This document shows, piece after piece, positions 55,101-64,000 of a stretch of DNA of 64,000 nucleotides. Below the pieces are notes generated by a model that did no database searches, was not told the DNA's origin, and worked only from the letters and a program-made list of their open reading frames with translations. Position 1 is the first letter of the stretch; every line of letters starts with the position of its first letter. A program made the position numbers and the translations under genes. The DNA comes from Tilletiopsis washingtonensis (taxonomy: Eukaryota; Basidiomycota; Exobasidiomycetes; Entylomatales): contig NW_020312013.1 of assembly GCF_003144115.1 (NCBI RefSeq), forward strand, positions 347,839-411,838. Direction: 5' to 3'.

Positions 55101-57391
55101 ATGCACCTCCCACCTCTTCTCTTGGCAGCACCGCTGCTCGCCGCCAGCGCCTTGGGCGAGAGCGTCGCGAGCTCAAGCTCCTCCTCCGGCTCCGCCTCGG
55201 GCTCGGGCTCGGGCTCGGGCGCGGGCCATGCGCCTCAACGTCTCGGCAAGCCCGGCTCAGGCGCCGCGGGCCTCGGCTCCTCCTCTGCACGTCCATTCCC
55301 CGAAGACGTCTTTGCGCACCCGCCCCACCGACTCTCCTTCGACGGCGCGCCCATCAGGAACGGCAGCGCTGCTCGGGTGGTGGAGGGCGAGGAGACGGTG
55401 AGTGAGGGCGGCGGGGTGGGGGGGGGGGGGGGGCTAGCAAGGGGGAACAAGGCAGAACGGCTGACGCACAGCGCCCTCCAGGTCGCTTCGGGCATTCCAC
55501 ACCTCTTCCGCGGTCCAGACGGTGCCTATCTCTGCCATCTGCCCGCTGCTCAATCCCGCGCCGCCTCTGCACCGCCTCTGTCCGCCTCCCAGCTCGCCGC
55601 CGAGCGATCCCGCGCCCTCTCTTCCGGCCTGGCGCTGCTCGAGCCGCTGCGGCAGCAGTGCATCTACCACACGCTCGACTGGTTCACCTACGAGTTCTGC
55701 CATGGCCGTTCGGTCCGACAGTTCCACGCGCTAGCGTCCTCGGCGCTGCCGGGAAGAACACCGGTGCCGGATCCGAAGCAGGACAGCTATGTCCTGGGGC
55801 GCGCGCCGGCAACGAGGGAGACTACGGATGTGGCACATCAACGACCGCAGGGAGAGGGAGGCACGGAGCTGATGGAAGTCGTGAGCTTTTCCGTCGGCGA
55901 AGCGGGGAGGAACGAGGACTTGCATGGCCAGAGATACCTCTCGCAAGTGTGGGGCGGCGGCACGCTCTGTGCCATCTCCAACGAGCCGCGCAGTATTGAG
56001 GTGCAGGTGAGTGACTGGAGAGAGGTGCAGCAGGAAGAGACGCTGATGAAGGACGGCGCAGTTTCATTGCTCGAGAAGACCGGGCGATCGCATTTCCCTG
56101 GTCAAGGAGACGACTACTTGCAACTAGTGAGCTGCATCGCCTCTCGCGGCAAGGCGGTTGGCACGATTCCTGGGACAGTCGGGGCGAGAGGGCGCTGTGC
56201 CATCGCTGATCACGGAGCACCCTTTCGCGCAGCGTTCTGATTGTCGACACTCCGCGCCTCTGTGCCGACTCGGTCTTTGCCGTGCCCGAGGAGCAAGTGC
56301 ACGACATAGTCTGTCGTCCGGTAGTCTCGGACACCTACACCTCTCCCATCGCCAGCCGTACAGCGCAGCAACTCGACTCTGGCGCCGCGGCGGCAGCGAG
56401 TTCGCCGACGGTCGGCGAGGCAGGACCGAGCGAAGAGGCAGATGAAGAATCCGGCTTTCATACGAGGGGAGATCCCTTCTCCCTTGGTGGCCTGCCGGAT
56501 GGCGGCGGAGAAATGTGGGCGGTAGACGTAGATGAGGATGGGCAGGTAGTGATGGAGCGTTACGACGAAGACTTTGACGCTCCCGAGTCCGACTTCGACG
56601 ACCAAGGCGCCTCGAGCGATGCCGAGGCAGCAGGCATCGGCGGCGTGGGAGACATTGAAGTGCAACTGCTCGAAGGCGACATGGACCCGGCGATTCGCGC
56701 ACGCATCCAACAACACATCAACGACGTCGCCGCGCGTGCGGCACGCGAAGACGCGGCGAGTGCACAGCCGCGCTCGGCGGAAGAGCGCTGGGCCATGCTG
56801 CAGGAGGCGCTCAAGGAGGCCCTCGCAAAGAGCGGCATAGAGGCCGTGGTGCAGGAACGACCACCGCCTGGTACGACGCAGGATAGAGAGAGGGCGATGC
56901 AGATGGCACGCCAACAAGAGCAGCAGCAGCAGCAGAAGCAGGAAGCGAGAGAACTGCCGAGGGCGAGACAAGGGCTGGCTGCCGCACCGGCCGCTCCTGC
57001 TCAACCCGTCGCTCCTCCGCATGCACAAGCACAGCAAGCGCGTCAAGCACCTCCGCCGCCGGCACCGCAAGTGCAGGCAGCTCGTCCCGCCGCGCCTGCA
57101 GCAGCAGCGCCGCCCCTGCAGCAGCAAGCTCGAGCGCAGCCTCAAGCAGCAGCAGCAGCAGCAGCCAACGCGCGCCTCGAGGCGGCAATCGCAGCGGCAC
57201 TCGAGGCGACGAAGAAGCTGCGCGCTGGCGGCGCCGCCGTCGACGGCGCCGATGGTGGTGCCGCAGGCGGCGGTGGCGCAGCTGCGGCTGCACGTGGCAC
57301 CCAAGCTAGGACGCAGGAGTCGCTGGGAGAGAGGGCGGAGAGGTTTTGGAGGGAGAAGAAGGAGAGGGAGAGGAAGCGAGAGGAGCTCTGA
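55101..57391 (+). CDS. YOS9: ER lectin Yos9/OS-9 (ERAD)
   Basis: ER-lumenal MRH-domain lectin that recognises trimmed mannose on misfolded glycoproteins and hands them to the Hrd1 ligase. Exons 55101-55397, 55482-56006, 56062-56126, 56233-57391; 681 residues. Seen: a signal peptide (MHLPPLLLAAPLLAASALG), a Ser/Gly linker, then the MRH domain with CIYHTLDWFTYEFCHGRSV, YLSQVWGGGTLCAISNEPRS, FHCSRRPGDRISLVKETTTC and YVLIVDTPRLC, keeping its Cys pattern across three introns. An acidic region (about 380-430), helical AEERWAMLQEALKEAL and an Ala/Gln/Pro-rich tail follow. The end is KREEL, similar to the HDEL-type retrieval signal of yeast Yos9. The 84-nt intron 1 (with a G16 run) is in frame without stops. 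An upstream Met at 55071 would lengthen the signal peptide. Confidence 0.93.
55418..55433 (+). repeat. G16 homopolymer in YOS9 intron 1
   Basis: Sixteen consecutive G inside the first intron (55398-55481), 20 nt after the donor. Confidence 0.85.
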
Positions 57392-57847
57392 AGAGGAGAG
57401 GAGAGGAGTGAGAGGCACAATGTCACCTTTGTCTGTTCGTTTGGTTGGAGAGCTCTGCCCCCCCCCCCCCCCCCCCCGGCTCTCTTCCTGCTGAAAGAGA
57501 GGCCCGAATGCTTCGCTGTCCCGCATGTGTGTCGCCCTCTGGGCCAGAGGAGCCAAGGCACTCGTACGCATGCGAGCCTGATGTCTTTGCTAGCGCACCG
57601 AGCGTCAGCTGCAGCTTCGCAAGAGGTCTCTGCTGCGCGTTGCGGTGCCAGGCTTGCTCGCTGGACGAGCAGCGCAAGGGCTTCGGCCGTAGCGAGCCAC
57701 CGCAGCGCGGCGCGCCGGCGGCGGCGCACGTCAGCGCAGCGCTGCGGCGCTTGGCTCGCGCCGGCGGCCGCTGCGGCGCGAAAACTACAAGCAGTCTTCG
57801 CGCAGCGACGTTGCCTCCACTCCACCACGCCGTCTCTCTTGCCCAGC
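57392..57847. other. Spacer between YOS9 and MIA40, with C20 tract
   Basis: A 456-bp head-to-tail spacer holding the YOS9 3' UTR and the MIA40 promoter. A C20 homopolymer lies at 57458-57477. No TATA box was identified. Confidence 0.5.
57458..57477 (+). repeat. C20 homopolymer
   Basis: Twenty consecutive C, the longest homopolymer in the window, about 65 bp after the YOS9 stop. Confidence 0.9.
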
Positions 57848-58771
57848 ATGTTCGCACGCGGCATCTCTCGTTCTCTCCCCCGGAGCGGCGCGCTGCGTCG
57901 CGCCATGTCCTCCAACGCCCCACGCTCCTCCTCCTCTGCGCAGCAAACGCGCATCGCCGCCGCCGCCGGCGGCGCAGCGCTCGTGGGCCTGCTGGCGTAC
58001 GCTGCTTCCAGCCGCGACACTGCAGCCGTCGAGGGCGGCAAGGCAAAGCGATTGAGCTACTCGGAGCGCATGCGGCCGAGAGGCGATGGAAAGATTAGCA
58101 TCCCGTGGCCCAAGGAGGAGCCGGAGGAGGAGGAGCAAGAGGAGGCGGCCGTCGAGGAGGCGGGAGGTGAGTGGCGAGAGGCGTGTGGCAGGTGCAAGGG
58201 GAAGCGGGTGGAGCGGCGTTGGCAGTGGAATGGGAAGAAGGACGGGGCGAAAGCGCAGGGGCGGGCTTCGATCCACTGCCGCAGCAAACCGCACGCTTGC
58301 GCAGACCCTGAGCATCGCACTGACCCCCCCTTTCTCAGAGCCACTGCAAGCTCTCGAAGCCGAAGCCTCGCAGCAGTCGGCCTTCGATCCCGAGACCAAC
58401 ACGATCAACTGGGACTGTCCGTGCCTGGGCGGCATGGCCGACGGGCCGTGCGGCGAAGAGTTCAAGCTGGCCTTCTCCTGCTTCGTCTTTAGCGAGGCCG
58501 AGCCAAAGGGCATCGAGTGCGTCGCCAAGTTCCAGGGCATGCAGGACTGCTTCCGCCGGCATCCGGAGATCTATGCCGAGGAACTCAAGGTGCGTTTTGC
58601 GCTTGCTGAGGAGCGCGCGATTTGCGAAAGAGGAAGGAGAGGTGCTGATGGCTTGAGCTTCGCTGCCTGCAGGACGAGGAGTGGGAAGAGGCAGAGCGCG
58701 ATGGTGCCGCGCCCGAGACGGGCAGCGATCTTAGCGCCGCCGCGCCGGGCACGCAGGAGCACAGCGACTAG
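57848..58771 (+). CDS. MIA40: Mitochondrial intermembrane-space oxidoreductase Mia40
   Basis: Redox receptor that introduces disulfides into small Cys-motif proteins entering the intermembrane space, reoxidised by Erv1. Exons 57848-58166, 58339-58589, 58673-58771; 222 residues. Seen: an Arg/Ser-rich mitochondrial presequence, one membrane anchor ([19 protein letters not shown], about 36-54) as in fungal long-form Mia40, an acidic Glu-rich linker, then the CHCH core: redox CPC at Cys133-Cys135, and twin CX9C pairs Cys144/Cys154 and Cys166/Cys176 ([40 protein letters not shown]). All six cysteines are present. An acidic tail follows. Intron 2 is short and ends in CTGCAG. Confidence 0.96.
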
Positions 58772-59013
58772 GCGCCTCGCGACTAGATGCGTCGCGCCGC
58801 TGCAATGCCACCACTCAAAACGGAGGAAGAATGACGTCGTGATTGCGGTAACAGGCCAGAAGTGACAGTGACGGGGAGTGCCAGACGGGACAGCTGCGGG
58901 ACGGTGGTGGTGCGTGACAGGTGAGGACGAGGCGTGCAGACGGGCGAGGCGAGCAAAGGCGCCTTGCACGGGCCGGCGTGTGGCTCAGCGAGCACGAATG
59001 CAACGGGGAGCTT
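58772..59013. other. Convergent spacer (MIA40 / hydrolase)
   Basis: A 242-bp tail-to-tail spacer with no feature that can be named. Confidence 0.45.
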
Positions 59014-60774
59014 CTACGTCTTGCGGCGCAGCGCAGCGCCGTGCTCGATCATGTAGCGCGCGAGCCGGGAGTGGCTGCGCGCCTGACGAGAGTTGAGGAT
59101 GCTCTTGTCGCCGAGGTAGTGCGTGCAGATGAGGTGTCCCGCGGCCGGCTGCACGAAGAGGAGACCGTAGAACGTCGACGTGATGGGCATGGGATAGTCG
59201 GCGTTGGGCAGCAGCACAGCCGTGCCGCCGGGACCATCGCCCGTGTGAGAATCAGTCTTGCCGCTGACGGGCAGCGAGGCGCCCGCGGGAGAGGTGAAGG
59301 CCAAGACGCCGATGCGACAGACGTAGTCGAGCGTGTGCGCAAAGTCTGGAGCGAGAAGGCGTCAGCATGGCAGCTTCGAGGGTGCCGGTCGTCGACACTC
59401 ACGCTCGACGTGAGCAAACGGCGGACGGCCGGCCGAGTCGAGAGGCGAGCTAAAGTGCGACGCCGCGCTGCGAGGTGCCGGGGGAGGGAGATCAGGCGTC
59501 GGCCTTGCGCAACTCTGCCGGCCACGTGCGATGCTCACCTGGCGAAAGTGTACACCTCGAGCGCGCCAAGTACCTCACGGCTGAAGTCGGCGAGCAGCTG
59601 GTCGACCCAGGCCGAGGCGATGATGCCGCCCTGAGAGTGCGCAATGAGCACCACCTTCTTCTTGCTGCCCATCGCCACGTCGTTGAGCGCCGCCTTGAGC
59701 ACCTCGTAGCCCGCCGAGGCGTCGCGCGTGGGCCTGGTAGTGGGTGCAACGTTCAGCACTGCTTGCCACCTCTGACGGCGCGCACACTCACCAGCGCAGG
59801 TCGCGCTGGATCAGACACTGCGCCAGATCCGCCAGCGGGCCGAGCGAACGATTGTTGATGCCGACGACGTTGCGGCTGATAGGGAATGTGAGCGTGCGCG
59901 AGTGGGGGTATTGGCACGCATGCACGCACCCGAAGAGCTCCTTGAAGCGAGCGAGGGCCTTGCGCGTGCCCGAGGGCGTCGTGGCGACTCCGTTGATGCT
60001 GCATGGCGGAGGTGAGTGCGGAGCATGACTGCACCTGTCGCGAGCCCCTCACAAAAACCACGCCTCGTCGGCGTGGCCGTCGGGCGCCAGGTTGCGGCCG
60101 AAGACGACCTCGGGGCCCTGCGCGAAGAGGAAGAGCGACGCGCCCGCCCACGTGGCGACGAGCGTGGGCACGGGCGCCGGAATGCCGACGAAGAGGGCCG
60201 AGAAGAGCACGGGCAGCACGAGGAGCGAGCAGGCCAGCGCCAGAATCTGGAAGACGACGCCCTGCAGCGTCATGTCCTGGAACGGGTAGGCGCCGCGGTT
60301 GAGGTTGAGCGGCACGAGCGCCGTGGGAATGTAGGGCGCCTGCCAGATGAACTGGCGCAGACGGAGTAGAGTGGTCAGCCAAGTGTACGACGTGCAGCAG
60401 CTGCAGCTCGCCACGCCTCTGCGGCGGCCACGCACCAGCAGCAGGTCGGTGAAGAGCACGTAGAGGGCGCTGCCGCGGTACGGCACGGGCGCGGCCTTGA
60501 TCTCGGCGTCGTCGGCGGGGATGGAGGCGAACATCTTGACGGCGCCGCCCTGTGCGGCGTCGGCGGCCGCAGTGGCGGCGCTGCTGCTGGCATTGGCGTG
60601 GGGCAGCGGCGCGGCACCGTCGGCGGCGATGACGGCGTTGGCCTGCATGCGCGCCACGCTGCCGCTGCTGCCGGCGAGGAGCGCGTCGGGCACGCCCATG
60701 CCCGCGAGGGCGCTCTTCTTGGCCTGGCTAGCGCCGGCGCCGATGCCGTCGAGGAGGCTGAGGCTGTGTGCCAT
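59014..60774 (-). CDS. Membrane-anchored alpha/beta hydrolase (lipase-like)
   Basis: Predicted serine hydrolase of unknown substrate. Exons 60436-60774, 60053-60351, 59930-59998, 59792-59875, 59539-59733, 59403-59467, 59014-59345; 460 residues. Seen: an Ala/Ser-rich N-terminus, two or more hydrophobic segments (VVFQILALACSLLVLPVLFS and the following VATWAGASLFLFA; about 145-185), then a hydrolase fold with FINGVATTPSGT (strand and oxyanion loop), GRNVVGINNRSLGPLADL, and the nucleophile elbow VVLIAHSQGGIIASAW (Ser in GHSQG-like AHSQG). Later exons give GALEVYTFAR, SHFSSP and a His-rich TLDYVCRIGVLAFTSP segment, and it ends YMIEHGAALRRKT. The family resembles fungal DUF676/lipase-3-like proteins. 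Which Asp and His complete the triad is not certain. Confidence 0.8.
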
Positions 60775-61568
60775 CGTGAGGAAAGGTGCGGTGCGGCGCG
60801 GTGCGGCACGGCAGTTGGGGTGGTGGTGGTCGGGAGCAGGAAGCGAGCCCGCGGCGCGCTGCTTTATGCGCCTGGTGGATGGCAGGCCGCAGGCCGCAGC
60901 GCCGTGCGCTCTCGCTGCCCCTGCGTCTCTTTCACAGCACAGCAAGCCAGGCAGCCAGGCACAATCGGGCTCCGTGCATGCTGCACTGAGTGCCTGCTAT
61001 CGGAGCTGCAGTCCGAGCTCGCTCGCAGTCGGCTCGCCTGAGTTCGGCTGCTGCGCGTGCACGGACGTGGGCTGGCCTTTGCGTGAGCCAAGTGTTGCTC
61101 TGCGCAGGTGGAGGTGTGCTGGGGCTGGCTGTCACGCGTGGGAACGGGCGCCTGGCCGCGGCGGGCATGGCCGAGGCTCGGGCATGGCGCGCCTCTGGCT
61201 TCATAGCTTGGTGTTGCGCTCGCTGTTGGCCTGCCTTTGCCCTGAGCACGGCTTTAGCCTGAACCGGCACACGCCGGCAGCGCTCCCGAGGCACCGGACC
61301 GGAGCGCTCCCGCATCTTTCAAAAGGCAGCGAGCGCGCGGCACGGCTCTCCTGGCTCGCACTCATCAACACCGCGCACCACGGGCGCCTCTTTCGCCGCC
61401 TCGCAGGCCGCACCCAAGCTCTCGCAAGTCTCCCCAGCGTGCCGCCTCGGCCGAGCCGCCGCCGCGTGTCCAGCGCACCCTTGCCTCGCTTCAGCTTCAG
61501 CCATCGTCCTGCATCTGCCACAATGTGCGTTGTCTCTCCCGCCGGCCGTTACGGCGCGTCAGCTCATC
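60775..61568. other. Divergent promoter region (hydrolase / decarboxylase-like gene)
   Basis: A 794-bp head-to-head spacer. A CATAAAGC on the minus strand near 60863-60870, about 90 bp upstream of the hydrolase ATG, is a weak TATA-like candidate. The middle has the GCATGC/TGCA word style of the large deserts. No gene. Confidence 0.45.
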
Positions 61569-62825
61569 ATGGCTGACTCGCCTTGTCGCTCTTCTCCTGG
61601 CATCGAAGCGATCTGGCACATCATGCCACCCTCACTCGCGCCTCCCGCCCTCGAGCCTCCCGCTGGTCTGCCCGCCGTTGCACCGCCCTGGACGCTCTCC
61701 GCCTCCTCCTGGATCTTCCCACACTGGACGTCTCCCTCTCACATCTCCTCGCAGCGCTCTGCCTCCTGCTCCGCCGCCGCCAGCTCCGCCTCTTCGCTGG
61801 CGCAGCGGCAAGGTCTCGATGCTGGCTCATACGCGCCTCGCGAGGTGCTCTACTTGGGCGCCGAGGCCGATGTCTTCAAGGGAGGCCTGGGCGGATGGAT
61901 CATCTATCGCTACACGTCCAGTCCTGTGGGGCCATACGATGAGCTCATCCACGTCGCTGGCAGCTTTGCGAGTGCCGAGACTGGTCTCACCAGTGCGTTG
62001 GACACGCGGTGTGGGAGACAACACACCTTGTGGGGGCCCAACAAGTGATGTGCTGGAAGCTGACATCGCGCTTTCGCTTTGCCCAGCTCTGCGCATCACA
62101 AACATCTACGTCTCGACGGATGTCTCGGTGTGGAATGGTCGCCGCAACTGGAACATCCCCAAGCATCGCGCCGTCTTCTGCTTCGACGACGACACCTCTT
62201 CTTCTTCTTCTGCCGGCAGCGGCGGCGCGACGACTGTGCGCATCTCGCATCCGCACCACGCCGCCTCGCCGTTCTTCGCCGCGAGGCTGGCGCCGCGGCG
62301 CTGGTCTCCCTCGCTGCCCGTGCGGCCGTGGATGCTGCCGACGCTCGCGTTGCTCGGGCCTCCCTTGCTCACGGGCGCATACGAGAGCGAGGGCGCAAAG
62401 CAAGTCGTGGTGCAGTCGCAGCCAGAAGCAGCTTGGCGCATCTCTCAGCCTACGTTTAGCGGCTCGATGCGCCTCGCTGCCGCTGAGCCAATGCTGGTGC
62501 GTCTTGCCGGTGCAGGCAACGCTGCGCCTCTTTCTTCTGCGAATGCAACCTGTCACTCACCAAACGTCACTGCCCTGTTGGCACAGGACGGAGCATTCGG
62601 CGATGGCGAGAGCTTTGCAAAGCTGCAGCGCACGTGGTGCAGCTTTGGCTTCTACGTGCGTTTGCCGGCTCCTCTCCCCCGGCCCCCCTTTGCGCATCTT
62701 CTCTCTGATCACGTTCCTCCAACCTCTCCTGGCAGTTCCCGCAAGTCACAGTGACGTTTCCTCTGGCCCTCGAAGTAGGCCCAGGCGCGCGCAAGGCAGA
62801 GCAAGAGGGCGGAAAGACGAAGTGA
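61569..62825 (+). CDS. Acetoacetate-decarboxylase-like fungal protein
   Basis: Uncharacterised fungal protein with the beta-barrel signature of the acetoacetate decarboxylase superfamily. Exons 61569-61992, 62087-62655, 62736-62825; 360 residues. Seen: a Pro/Ser-rich N-terminus, WIIYRYTSSPVGPYDELIHV (compare GPY-E-L in the family), the hallmark ITNIYVSTDVSVWNGRRNWN followed by IPKH, FDDDTSSSS, a Pro-rich hydrophobic stretch PVRPWMLPTLALLGPPLL, and the C-terminal barrel strand FPQVTVTFPLALEVGPG. There is no obvious signal peptide. Whether the Schiff-base Lys of true decarboxylases exists was not established, so the enzyme activity is unknown. The 3' end faces the CreC-type gene, 118 bp away. 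Confidence 0.75.
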
Positions 62826-62943
62826 AGCTTCACACTCAAGGCGAGAGGCGTGGGGGGGGGCAGTGGAAGATCGAGTCGAATGCTTTCAATGACGAGTCAG
62901 TTTGCCCTTCCCTCTCTGGTCTCTCTTCCCCTCTCTCTCTCCT

Positions 62944-64000
62944 CTACATGCGCACGTGTCTCCTGGCCGCCATGCTACTCCTCGGTTGCGCCTCGTTTCG
63001 CTCTGCCTGCTTGGGCCTCTGCAGATGCCGCACTGCGCCGGTGCGATGCAGCAGCAGCAGGCCGTCTCTGTTGAAGCGCACCGCGGCCAGCAGATCGTCC
63101 TTTGCGCCGTCGCTCGGCGGCGGAATCGTGTACGAGGCAATCGGCTGCAGTTCGGCCACCAGGCCTCGTCCGGCCGCCTCGTGCGACACTGCATCGCCTG
63201 CCTGCGCGAATGCCGAGGCACCTCCGCCGCTGGCGGAGGAGACATTGCCGAGTTCGAGGCCCATGGACGCGCGGCGAGCGGAGAGCGAGGTGCGTCGAGC
63301 CTCGGAGAGGGAGAGCGTGGAGCCGATCGAGGGACGCTTGTGCGCTGCGCCGAGCGCATTCGAGGAAGCGCCGTGCGACGAGGACTGGGCGTGCGCGTGG
63401 CCTTTGGGACGATGAAGTGCAGCGCTTGAGAAGTCCCACTGGTGAGAGAGCCGCAGGAAAAGGTCAGTTGCTATGCAAGTCAAATCGCGCGTGCCTTGCA
63501 ATGCCCCCCCCCCCTTCCAGAGCTTCCAGCAACTTGCGGTACCCCCCCAAGGTCGGCGGCGAGCGATCAGCCACTCACCAGGATGATGCGATTGTCCTCT
63601 CCCACACTGGCAAAGCGGTAGATGCGATCGTCGGCGCCCCAGCGCCACGGATCAAAGGCGATGCCGCGCACGAAGCTGGCGTGTCCGGGACAGCGCGCCA
63701 CGATGCGTCCTTCGCGCGGCGCCCAGATCGTCACCAGGTCGTCGCACTGTCGGGCGACGATGAGGGAGCCCGGGGACGGGGGGGGGGCCCAGGCGTGAGC
63801 AACGGGCGAAGCGAGGTCGAGGGAGAGAAGGGCAGGAGCGGAAAAGGCAAGAGAGAGAGAGACACACGCACGGAGCCGGTGAGGAGGAATCGACCATCGG
63901 GCGACCAAGCGAGGCATGTGAATGCGCCAAAGTAGGAGCCGAACGAGGCCTCGAGACTGGGGTGGGCCAGGAGGGGAAAGCAGGGCGCCTGGCGTGTCAG
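62944..64000 (-). CDS. creC: CreC/WDR20-type WD40 protein, 5' partial
   Basis: Carbon-catabolite-repression WD40 protein, the partner and stabiliser of the deubiquitinase CreB in Aspergillus; WDR20/DMWD in animals. Exons visible: 63872-64000 (continues outside), 63579-63746, 62944-63438. Seen: SLEASFGSYFGAFTCLAWSP, DDLVTIWAPREGRIVARCPG, HASFVRGIAFDPWRWGADDR, IYRFASVGEDNRIILWDFSS; these are the hallmark blocks of the family. A Ser/Ala-rich insertion follows, then the last blade LLAAVRFNRDGLLLLHRTGA, and a basic tail. The N-terminal blades and start codon lie beyond the right edge. Both introns carry C- or G-homopolymers. Confidence 0.9.

Overview
The window is nuclear DNA of a GC-rich fungus, most likely a basidiomycete. 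The subphylum Ustilaginomycotina is a guess from gene content and compact short introns. Genes are split by many introns, mostly 50-90 nt, with GTGAGT or GTGCGT donors, CTGAC-type branch sites and CAG acceptors. Gene models were built by hand: exon phases sum to whole codons and joined exons restore known family motifs. Because of the high GC content, long random ORFs cover almost every strand and were ignored.

Layout, left to right: 3' part of a peroxisomal Lon protease (+); an Sds3-like subunit of the Sin3 deacetylase complex (+); an 11-exon cytochrome P450 (-); a 12-exon family X DNA polymerase of the Pol mu/TdT type (-); a type II membrane SGNH/PC-esterase-like protein (+); a large Gln-rich coiled-coil protein of unknown function (-); a 4.6 kb gene-free block; argininosuccinate synthase (-); an AAAP amino-acid transporter (-); a conserved fungal coiled-coil protein (+); a Ser-rich, mostly disordered putative regulator (-); a 3 kb gene-free block; an Sfp1-type split zinc-finger factor (-); a 4 kb gene-free block holding a perfect 30-bp inverted repeat; a Doa1/PLAA-like WD40-PFU protein lacking PUL (-); actin-related protein 8 of INO80 (+); an RraA-like protein (-); a PX-associated-domain (Lec1-like) protein (-); a small unknown protein (-); the ER lectin Yos9/OS-9 (+); Mia40 (+); a membrane-anchored alpha/beta hydrolase (-); an acetoacetate-decarboxylase-like protein (+); and the 3' part of a CreC-type WD40 protein (-), which runs off the right edge.

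This is an ordinary chromosomal segment. There is no operon, viral or transposon gene, rRNA, CRISPR array or recognisable tRNA. Several genes share housekeeping themes: protein quality control in peroxisome, cytosol and ER (Lon, Doa1, Yos9), chromatin and transcription (Sds3, Arp8, Sfp1, CreC), nitrogen metabolism (ARG1, AAAP) and mitochondrial import (Mia40). Adjacency does not imply a joint pathway. The most unusual points are three large upstream deserts rich in GCATGC/TGCA words, each in front of a probable regulatory gene, the 30-bp hairpin, several micro-exons (12, 13 and 16 nt), and a few proteins with altered family hallmarks.
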